This document shows positions 1 to 9,100 of a stretch of 64,000 nt of DNA, piece by piece (position 1 is the stretch's first letter; the number at the start of each line of letters is the position of its first letter). The notes beneath the pieces were generated by a model that worked only from the letters and a program-made list of their open reading frames with translations, was not told the DNA's origin and made no database searches. The stretch spans positions 1-64,000 of the forward strand of contig NZ_VUKC01000005.1 of NCBI RefSeq assembly GCF_009193135.1. Reading direction: 5' to 3'. Both the position numbers and the translations under genes were made by a program. Source of the DNA: Georgenia satyanarayanai (lineage in GTDB: Bacteria; Actinomycetota; Actinomycetes; Actinomycetales; Actinomycetaceae).

Positions 1-1075
1 GGGGGGCGATGGCGGTGGAGATGACGTGGGTGTCACCCGGCCGCCAGGCATCCATCCAGGCCCGCGCCTGGGGGGACAGCACGAACGGGTCGACGCTCTC
101 CTGCCCCGGGTCGCGTGGCCCGCCCGGTGCGGTGAAGGACGCCTCGTCCCAGAACCCGAGCTCGGCGCCCGGCTCGTGCTCCCGCCCGCTGGTGGTGACC
201 GGCGGCTTCGGTGACCCCGTGGCCGCCGCCAGCGCCCGCAGGGTCTGGATGTCGGTGGTGACGGTGACGTGGGGCCGGATGCGGGCGCCCTTGCCCTGCT
301 CCCCGGCATCGAGAGACTGGCGCGCCAGCGACGTCAGCGCCGCGGCCCGCCGCTGGGCCGGGGTCCGTTCATCGCCTGTGGCCTTGCGGCCCATGTGCGC
401 GCGCAGGGCGGTGTCCACGGTCTGCCCGGACAGCTCGTCCAGCCACCCGGCGAGGTGGTAGCCGTCCAGCGTGCGCGAGAGCGTCAGCTGCTCCTTGGCC
501 CCCTCCTCCCGCCAGCCCCGGTCGGCGGCCTCCGGGTCGGCCATGATCGCCCAGCTGTCCACGACCTTGGCGAAGGACCCCGCATCCATCCGCTGAGCCT
601 GCTCCACGAGGAACGCCTCACCGAGCTCCTCGTCGGACAGCTGCGCCCGCTGCCGGTTGGTGGTGATCGCCCCACGGACGAGCACAGCGACGTGCTCCTC
701 GCTCAGGCGCCCCTCCTGCAGGGCCGTGCGCGTCAGCGGCAGCAGGTCCCGCAGCGCACGCGCCTGACGCACCTGCCGGGAAGCACCCTGCACGGTGCCA
801 TCGGTCTGGGTGCGTAACCAGGCGGCGAAGGTCCGCTGCCCGTCCAGCGCCCACAGCCCGTTCGCCTCGATCACGGCCAGGACCTGCGCCTGTGCTCCGG
901 TCAGGACCCGCTCCAGCTGGACCAGCACGCCCAGGGCCTCGTGGAGGCGGTAGCCCTCGACCTCGTGCCAGCTCCTCCCCGCGAGGCCGCTCGCCGCAGC
1001 GAGCAAGGCACTCAGCGTCTCGACCGGGTCGCGCCCGGGGGCGGACGCTGCGCCGTCGACCACCTCCACGGCCAC
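1..1075 (-). CDS. DUF222 / HNH endonuclease signature protein (3' end outside window)
   Basis: The minus strand stays open from a GTG at 1075 to the window edge. The 358 visible residues have the helical layout of the DUF222 (13E12 repeat) family: an N-terminal stretch on allele-like dosage of helices, a central RQAR/LRDLLPL segment, then the variable part ending DTHVISTAIAP. In this family an HNH nuclease motif follows near the C-terminus; that part lies beyond base 1, so nuclease activity cannot be confirmed. Another in-frame GTG at 1084 is an alternative start. Family members are multicopy in actinobacteria and of uncertain role; mobile or self-propagating behaviour has been suspected. Two 44-bp repeats sit just upstream. 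Confidence 0.75.
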   Translation of the reverse strand, partial: MAVEVVDGAASAPGRDPVETLSALLAAASGLAGRSWHEVEGYRLHEALGVLVQLERVLTGAQAQVLAVIEANGLWALDGQRTFAAWLRTQTDGTVQGASRQVRQARALRDLLPLTRTALQEGRLSEEHVAVLVRGAITTNRQRAQLSDEELGEAFLVEQAQRMDAGSFAKVVDSWAIMADPEAADRGWREEGAKEQLTLSRTLDGYHLAGWLDELSGQTVDTALRAHMGRKATGDERTPAQRRAAALTSLARQSLDAGEQGKGARIRPHVTVTTDIQTLRALAAATGSPKPPVTTSGREHEPGAELGFWDEASFTAPGGPRDPGQESVDPFVLSPQARAWMDAWRPGDTHVISTAIAP

Positions 1076-1097
1076 GGTCCCCACCCCCTCAAGCCTC

Positions 1098-1141
1098 CGA
1101 TGTGCTGCTGGTCACATCGTCTCAGCGACCACTGACATCCG
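1098..1141 (+). repeat. 44-bp direct repeat, copy 1
   Basis: First of two 44-bp copies that match at 43 positions; the single difference is T at 1122 against C at 1222. Each copy begins with a hairpin: CGATGTG, an 8-base loop, then CACATCG. The copy lies immediately upstream of the DUF222/HNH gene start. Confidence 0.9.
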
Positions 1142-1197
1142 GGACGAGCGCTGCGCCGAAGACGTCTCCGCCACCTCGCCCACCTCCCACATGCCCT

Positions 1198-1241
1198 CGA
1201 TGTGCTGCTGGTCACATCGTCCCAGCGACCACTGACATCCG
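1198..1241 (+). repeat. 44-bp direct repeat, copy 2
   Basis: Second copy, exactly 100 bp after the first, with the same CGATGTG/CACATCG hairpin at its left end. It lies 40 bp before the methyltransferase start. No third copy was noticed in this window. Confidence 0.9.
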
Positions 1242-1281
1242 ACGGAGAGCCTGGGGATGCCCCTCGCGTAGGGTGCCTCGC

Positions 1282-1878
1282 GTGTCGACCGATGCCGTGC
1301 GCGAGGCCTACTCCGCCCGTGCGGCCGAGTACACGGACGCCGTCGGGATGATCGAGCACGCGGTGCAGCGGGACAGGGACTACCTTCTCGCCTGGGCGCG
1401 CGGCGTCGAGGGCAGGATCCTCGACGTCGGCTGCGGGCCCGGTCAGTGGACGAGCTACCTCCACGACCGGGGCGTCGACATCGAGGGCGTCGACCCGGTG
1501 GCGGCCTTCGTCGCGGACGCCCGCACCCGCTACCCCGACGCCCGCTACCGGACCGGTCGGGCGGAGGACCTCGGCGTCGCCGCCGGGAGCCTCGGCGGCG
1601 TCCTCGCCTGGTTCTCACTCATCCACACCGACCCGCGCCTCATCGACGTGCCGCTCGCCGAGCTCGCCCGCTGCCTCCGCGCGGGCGGGAGCCTCGCCGT
1701 CGGCTTCTTCGTCGGCCCCGACCGCGAGCCCTTCGACCACGCGGTCACGACGGCGTACACCTGGTCCGTGGACGGGCTCACCGTGCACCTGGGACGCGCC
1801 GGCTTCACGGTCGAGGACGCGCAGGTCCACGCGGTCCCGGGCGCGCGAACCGTGGGCGTGCTCGTCGCCCGACGCTGA
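1282..1878 (+). CDS. class I SAM-dependent methyltransferase
   Basis: 198 residues. The SAM-binding motif I is clear (ILDVGCGPGQWTSYL, about residues 50-64), followed by an acidic residue in VDIEGVDP and a DARYRTGRAEDL segment, the usual order for a Rossmann-fold methyltransferase. The substrate is not evident; the N-terminal REAYSARAAEYTD segment resembles small-molecule or ubiquinone-type methyltransferases. GTG at 1282 is chosen because it begins the conserved N-terminus and follows AGGGTG; the open frame extends further upstream but only through repeat and antisense DNA. It stands alone, convergent with the next gene. Confidence 0.8.
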   Translation: MSTDAVREAYSARAAEYTDAVGMIEHAVQRDRDYLLAWARGVEGRILDVGCGPGQWTSYLHDRGVDIEGVDPVAAFVADARTRYPDARYRTGRAEDLGVAAGSLGGVLAWFSLIHTDPRLIDVPLAELARCLRAGGSLAVGFFVGPDREPFDHAVTTAYTWSVDGLTVHLGRAGFTVEDAQVHAVPGARTVGVLVARR

Positions 1879-1925
1879 GGGCTCCTGCCGGGCGGGCGCG
1901 CGGCCGTGGCCGTGCCAGCCCGCGC

Positions 1926-2945
1926 TCACCGCCAGCCGAGCGCCGGGGCGAGGTGGGTGAGGACGCTCTCGATGACGTGCGCGTTGTAGTCGACACCCAG
2001 CTGGTTCGGCACGGTGAGGAGCACGGTGTCCGCCGCAGCGATCGCCTCGTCCTCGGCCAGCTCCTTGACCAGCGCGTCCGGCTCACCGGCGTAGGACTTG
2101 CCGAAGCGCGCGAGCCCGCCCTCCAGGTGTCCCACCTGGTCGGTGGAGTGGGTGTCCCGCCAGAAGAGCTGACGGTCGAGGTCGGTGACGAGCGGGAAGA
2201 TCGAGCGGCTCACCGACACTCGCGGCTCCCACGCGTGCCCGGCGGCCGCCCACGCGTCGCGGTACCGCTGGATCTGCTCGGCCTGGAGCTGGTGGAAGGG
2301 CACACCGGTGTCCTCGGTGAGGAGGGTCGAGCTCATGAGGTTCATCCCCTGCTGCGCGGTCCACTCGGCGGTGGCGCGTGAGCCGGCCCCCCACCAGATC
2401 CGACGGCGCAGGCCGGGGGAGTGCGGCTCGACACGGAGCAGGCCGGGCGGGTTGGGGAACATCGGGCGCGGGTTGGGCTCGGCGAAGCCCTCGCCGTCGA
2501 GCACCTCGAGGAAGCGGAGCGTGTGGGAGCGGGCCATGTCGGCGTCGGAGGTGCCGTCGTCGGGCACGTGACCGAAGTGCTCGTAGCCGCGGACCACCTG
2601 CTCGGGTGAGCCGCGGCTGATGCCGAGCTGCAGGCGGCCGCCGGAGATGAGGTCGGCGGCGCCGGCGTCCTCGGCCATGTAGAGCGGGTTCTCGTAGCGC
2701 ATGTCGATGACGCCGGTGCCGATCTCGATGCGGCTCGTGCGGGCCCCGACGGCGGCGAGGAGCGGGAACGGCGAGGCCAGCTGGCGGGCGAAGTGGTGGA
2801 CGCGGAAGTACGCGCCGTCGGCCCCGAGCTCCTCGGCGGCGACGGCGAGGTCGATCGACTGCAGCAGCGCGTCGGAGGCCGAGCGCACCATGGACTGCGG
2901 CGAGGGCGTCCAGTGGCCGAAGGACAGGAATCCGATGTTCTTCAT
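1926..2945 (-). CDS. LLM-class flavin-dependent oxidoreductase (luciferase-like)
   Basis: 339 residues, normal length for bacterial luciferase-like monooxygenases. The N-terminus (MKNIGFLSFGHW), GAYFRVHHFARQ, EIGTGVIDMRYENPLYMAE and LQLGISRGSPEQV segments are typical of LLM-class TIM-barrel enzymes that use reduced FMN/F420-type flavin. The substrate is unknown. It is a single gene that converges on the methyltransferase and diverges from the giant surface protein. Confidence 0.88.
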   Translation of the reverse strand: MKNIGFLSFGHWTPSPQSMVRSASDALLQSIDLAVAAEELGADGAYFRVHHFARQLASPFPLLAAVGARTSRIEIGTGVIDMRYENPLYMAEDAGAADLISGGRLQLGISRGSPEQVVRGYEHFGHVPDDGTSDADMARSHTLRFLEVLDGEGFAEPNPRPMFPNPPGLLRVEPHSPGLRRRIWWGAGSRATAEWTAQQGMNLMSSTLLTEDTGVPFHQLQAEQIQRYRDAWAAAGHAWEPRVSVSRSIFPLVTDLDRQLFWRDTHSTDQVGHLEGGLARFGKSYAGEPDALVKELAEDEAIAAADTVLLTVPNQLGVDYNAHVIESVLTHLAPALGWR

Positions 2946-3109
2946 GGCCGGGACAACGCCGGCGGGGCCGGCCTATTCCACGAGCCGCCGAGTGTTCACG
3001 AGGACGCCAAGATCCGTTCATCGGGAGGTCGTCTGCGCTGCCTACGGTCACCAGGCCCCCGTCGTGCTCGCCGTCCGAAGGCGCGCCCCCGAACCTGGAG
3101 CTGTCCAGC

Positions 3110-6100
3110 ATGCACCTCCGCACGCTCGTCCGCCGACTCCTCAGCGTCATGCTCGTCTCGGCATTCGCCCTCACTCTCGTCCTGCCGGTGGCCAGTGCCG
3201 CCGAGCCCCTCGCGGAGATCGCCGGCTCGGGAACCGAGGAGGATCCCTTCCTCATCACCTCCTCGACCGACCTGTTCGCGGTCACCGCGGCCATCAACGC
3301 GCACGCCGAGTACGGCGCCCACCACTACCGTCTGGCCGCCGACATCGACCTCGACGGCGCCTCCTTCCCGGGCATCGACCGCTTCACGGGCGTGCTCGAC
3401 GGTGCGGGCCACCGGATCGCGGACCTCACCTACGGACAGGGCGCGGACGGCAACCGCGGCCTCATCCGGATGCTCGACGGCGGCACGGTGCGGGACCTGA
3501 CCATCGACGGCCTCACCGTCCACGTCGAGGAGCAGCTGCGCGTCGCCGGCATCGCTGTCGAGGCGCGCAACGGCGCCGTCATCGAGGGCAGCGCCGTCGT
3601 CAACGCGGACCTCAGCACGGGGCAGCAGTACGTCGCAGCCTTCGTCAACGACGCACGCGAGGGCGTGACCGTCCGGGACAACTGGGCGCACGGCTCCTTC
3701 ACCAGCGAGCGCTACCCGAGCGCCGTCGTCGGGTACGCGCGGTACGACGTCGTCCTCGAACGCAACCTCGTCGACGCGGTCGTCACCGCCACCGGCAACC
3801 AGGCCGTGGGCGGGATGGTCCTCGGCTACACGGGCGCGTACTCCAAGGAGAACGCCGAGAGCCACATCCGCCACAACGTGCTGCTCGACGGCGCCGTCAC
3901 CTGGCACGACGGCAAGGACCGGCTGGCCTCCGGCCGTGTCCTCGGGCACGTCCGCAGCCCGGGCTATGTGCTCGAGGACAACCTCGCGAACGAGACCATC
4001 ACGGTCGGTGGCGATCGCCCGGAGGCGCCCGGCGAGGGTGACAAGCACGGCACGGACACCGCCCCGCAGCTCCTCGCCCAGCAGCAGACGTACACCGACC
4101 TGGGTTGGGACCTCGAGCAGGTCTGGCGCTGGGACGCCGAGCTCTCCCAGCCGGTCCCCGCCCGAGCGGCGCAGGACCTCGTCCTCGACGAGCTCCCGGT
4201 GCCCGTCGACCCCCGCCCGGAGCAGCCGGAGGAGCCCGTCGACCCCGGGGAGCCCGCACCCACACTCCCCGACATGGCGGGTGAGGGCACCGCGGACGCC
4301 CCCTTCCGGATCGCGACGGCCGCGGACCTCCGCACCGTCGCCGAGGCGATCAACGGCGACAACGCCCAGTACGGGGGCCTGCACTACGTCCTCGCGGCGA
4401 ACATCGACTTCGCCGGCGGGACGTTCGCCGGCATCGACGAGTTCCGGGGCGTCCTCGACGGCGCCGGCCACAAGATCTTCAACATCACCTACGGTCCCGG
4501 CGCCCAGAGCGACGAGCGTGCCCTCTTCCGCAACCTCGTCGGCGCCACGGTCACGAACCTCACCCTCGACGGCGTCCGCGCCGCGGTCACCCAGGCCTCC
4601 CAGGTCGCGGGCATCACGATCAACGCCACCGGCGGCACGGTCATCGACGGCAACTCCGTCATCAACGCCGAGCTGAGCTCGGGCCACCAGTACGCCGCCG
4701 CGATCGCCGCCAACGCCCAGCGGGGCGTCACCGTGACGAACAACTGGGTCCAGGGCTCCTTCCGCAGCGCCCGGTACCCGGCCGCGGTGGTCGGCTACGG
4801 GCGCTACGACGTCGAGATCCGCAACAACCTCGTCGACGCCCACGTGACCGCGGGCGGGGCCCGTGCGCACGGCGGCATGCTGCTGTCCTACCAGGGCGCG
4901 TACAACGAGAACGCCCCGGGCCGGGTGAGCGAGAACGTCCTCCTCGGCGGCACGATCGGCTGGCGCGGGGCGAGCACCGTCGAGACCGGCCGCGTGCTCG
5001 GCATCTACCGCGACGAGGGCTTCGTCGTCGAGAACAACCTGGCCAACGAGACCATCACCGTGGGCGGTGAGCGGCCCGACTCTCCCGGGCCCGGCAACGA
5101 GCACGGCACCGACACGACCCCCGAGGCGCTCGCCCGGCAGCAGACCTACGAGGACCTCGGCTGGGACTTCGAGAAGCAGTGGCGCTGGGACGAGGGCCTC
5201 GGTCACCCGGTCCCGCACCGCGCCTTCCTCCTCGGCGAGGGCACCGGGTCCGTGCCCTTCGAGATCCGCACGCCCAGCGACCTGGAGTTCCTCGCCGAGC
5301 GCGTCAACGGCGGCGACCGGTCCCTGCTCGGTGGCAAGCACGTCGAGCTCCTCGACGACCTCGACCTCACCGGCCGCGAGCCCTTCGTCGGCATCGACAC
5401 CTTCGACGGCGTCCTCGACGGCCGCGGCCACACGATCACCGGCCTCACCTACGGCCCGAGCGAGACCTCCGCCGCGCTCGGCATGGTCCGCGACCTGTCC
5501 GGCACCGTCCGCAACCTCACCCTCGACGGCGTGCGCGCCGACGGCGGTGACCGCACCGACCCCGTCTCCGGGCTCGCCGTCAACCTCGTCGGCACGGCGG
5601 ACCGCAAGGCTCGCATCGAACGCGTCCAGCTCGTGGACACCGAGGTGACGGCACCCGCCGCCGACGTCGCGGGAGGCCTCGCCGCGACGGCGAGCAACGC
5701 CGTCGTCGTCCGCAGCACCGTCGACGTGGACGTCACCGCGGCGCATGCCGCGGGCGGCGTCCTCGGTACCCTCGGTGGCGGCGTCGACGTCACCCTCAAC
5801 CTCGTCGAGTCCGCCGTCACCGTCCTCGCCGACGGAGGCGCCGGTACCGAGGGCGTGCACGCCGGGCTCGTCGGTGCGGTCCCCGGAACCGGCAGCACCG
5901 TGACCCGCAACGTCGCCCTCGACGGCGTCATCGAGTACACCGGCGCCGTCGACGGCTTCGCCGGCCGCATCGCCGGCTACACCGGCCACGAGGGCTGGAC
6001 CGCGGAGGAGAACCTCGCCAACGTCGAGATCACCATCGGCGGCGGGACGGTGAGCGGCCCCGGCACGAAAAACCAGCACGGCACCGACGTGACCCCCTCG

Positions 6101-9100
6101 CAGCTCGCGGACAAGGCCACCTACGAGGCGCTCGGGTGGAACTTCACCGACGACTGGCGCTGGGATCCCGACGCCGGCCGCCCCCTCCTCAAGTACGTGC
6201 TCCCCGAGGAGTACCCCAACCGGATCACCACCACCTTCTACGGGGACCCGGCCACACAGCGCGCCTTCACCTGGTACCACTCCATCGCGACCGACGCCCC
6301 GGCGGTGCTGCTCAGCACCGACGATGGTCTGGCACCGGGCACGACACAGCTCGTCACCGCCACGCAGCACGGGAGCGCGCACGGGGAGACCGTCCACCAG
6401 GCCGTCGCGACGGGGCTCGAGCCGGGCACCACCTACTACTACCGGGTGGGTGACTCGGTCTCCGAGGTGTGGAGCGCCACCGGCACCTTCCGCACCGCGA
6501 GCGGCGAGGGGGACTTCACGTTCATCGACCTCACCGACACCCAGGCCAAGGCCTCCACCGAGGCCGAGCTCGCCGCGGGGACGATACGCAAGGCGCTCGC
6601 CGCGGTGCCCGAGGCCGAGTTCATGGTCCACAACGGCGACGTCGTCCAGGACGGCGACGTCGAGCAGGACTGGGTCGACATGCTCGGCGCGGCGCAGGGC
6701 AGCCTGCTCGCGACGACGATCGCCCCGGCCTCCGGCAACCACGACATGGCCGCGCAGGCCTTTGTCGACCACTTCATGCTCGAGCACCCGAACGAGCAGG
6801 ACACGAGCACCGGCGCGTACTACTCCTACACCTACAACGGTGCCCACTTCATGGTCCTCAACACCAACGAGGACGCCGAGCAGGCGATCAGCGACGAGCA
6901 GCTCACCTGGCTCGAGCAGGACGCGACGGCAGCACGCGAGGCCGGCGCCACCTGGCTCGTCCTCACCATGCACAAGGGCGTCTACACCGCCGGCAACCAC
7001 GCCGACGACTCCGACATCCTCGCGCTGCGTGACGTCCTCGTCCCGGTCGTCGACGAGCTCGAGATCGACCTCGTCCTCCAGGGCCACGACCACTACATGT
7101 CGCGCACGCAGGTCCTCGAGCACGACCCCGAGGGCGTCGAGGGCGCCGGCGTCGTCGAGACGACGACGATCACCGAGGTCGTCAACGGCCAGCGGATCGA
7201 GTACCACCTCGACCCCGAGGGCACGATCTACCTCATGCCCAACACCGCGGGCGCGAAGCACTACCAGCAGATCGACGAGACGGACCACTTCGACCTCGAG
7301 GCCTACCTCCGTCTCTTCGACCGGCTCGGCACCCCGCGCGCCGGGAACGTCGAGACCTTCACCTCCGTGGACGTCAGCGAGGAGCGGTTGACCGTCGAGG
7401 TCTTCCAGATCCGCGACGGCGGGGCACCCACGCGCGTCGAGGGCTTCGGCATCGACCGGCAGATCTCGCCGGTCGAGGAGGTCCTCGCGGCGCTCCCGGA
7501 CCCGGCGGACGCCACGCTCGACGACGCGCCGGCCGTCGCCGCGGCCCGCGCCACCGTCGACGAGCTCACCCGTGACCAGCAGCGGGGGCTGACCGGCCTG
7601 GGCACGCTCACCGCACTCGAGCTGCGGATGCGGGAGCTCGCCGGTCTCGTCTCCACCGACGGCGACGTCGTCGCGTGGGCCGACCCGGACGCGACGGCAC
7701 GGCAGGCGATCGAGGTCCGCAACGACACGCGGCGCGACTTCACCGACGCGCCCGTGCGCCTCACCATCGCCGACACCCCGGCCGTCGCGGCCGACGAGCT
7801 CACCCTCACGTCCGCGGACGGCGCCCCGCTGTCCCACGAGGTGGAGCACTGGGAGCCGGGCGCGGCCTCGACCGTCTGGGTGAGGGTGCCGCTGCTCGCC
7901 GCGGGGTCCACCACCTCGGTGTGGGCGTACTACGGCGGCGGGGACGCGACGAACGACCCGACCGACGTGTGGAGCGGCGGCTACGCCCTCGTCGAGCACT
8001 TCGCGCAGGACACCGCGGCGGGGGAGCAGCGCGTCGACTCCACCGGGCAGCACACCGGCACGCTCGTCGGTGCCGACCTCACCGCGACGCCGACCGACGG
8101 CGGCACCCGCGAGTCGCGCTTCGCCGGCTCACGTCTCCAGTACCCGGGTGACGTCGGTGGCGGCTTCGGCACCATCACCGTCAGCGGCGTCTACTCCTTC
8201 ACCCCGGAGGACCTCACCGCGCTCGAGGGCGGCGACGGCGCGATCGTGGCCAAGCAGCGGGTCGGGGCGGACGCGGCGTTCTTCCACGGTGTCACGTCGG
8301 ACGGCTCGGTCAAGGCGTACCGCGGCGGGTCCACCCCCACCGTCCAGGTCCCCGCCGACGGCAAGCCGCACCTGGTCACCCAGGTCTACGACGGCATGAC
8401 CTCCGCCGTCTTCGTCGACGGCGTGGAGCAGTACCAGGGCCAGGACGAGCGCAGCTTCACCGCGTCCGACCACGGCGTCCTCACGACCATCGGGGACGTC
8501 GACTCCGGTGACGGCACCCTCGCCGCACCGTTCCACGGCTCCGTCGACGAGGTGCAGATCGCCGGCTTCGGCTTCCTGCCCGAGTTCGAGGCCTTCCGCT
8601 ACGCCAACTACGTGGGCGACGCCGTCACCTACGGTGCGCTGGTCGAGCGCGGTGACGAGCCGCTGACCCTCGTCGTCGGCGGTCCTGCCGGGGGCACCGA
8701 GGTCGAGGCCGGACCGGTGACCTTCTCCGGGTCGCTCAGCGAGCGCGCCGTCGTCACGGCGGCGGTGGCCGGCCGCGAGGTGCTCTCCGAGACGGTCGAC
8801 GCCGGGAGCTTCACCCTCGACGTGCCGGTCTTCGCGACCGGGAGCCAGAGCGTGACGCTGAGCGCGCGGAGCGTGACGGACGAGGACATGGCCTCGGTGC
8901 CCGTCGTCGTGGACGTCGACGTGACGGACACCGTCGCACCGGCCGCCCCGGCGGTCGAGGAGTCCGGCGTCGTGCCCGGTGCCACGGACGTGACGCTCAC
9001 GGCCACGCCGCAGACGGAGCAGCCCGAGCCGACGGAGGCGACGTTCCACACGAACGAGACCGTTGCCGTCGGCGAGGAGAACGTCGTCGTGCGGACCGGG

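Noticed and set aside
1098-1241. Two 44-bp repeats considered as a CRISPR remnant
   Set aside because: Only two copies, a 56-bp gap and no cas genes nearby; the hairpin and proximity to a DUF222 gene fit another explanation better.
2996-8053. Very long open frame antisense to the giant surface protein
   Set aside because: It has no family-like sequence or ribosome-binding site and mirrors the GC-skewed codons of the sense gene; such antisense frames are common at this GC content.
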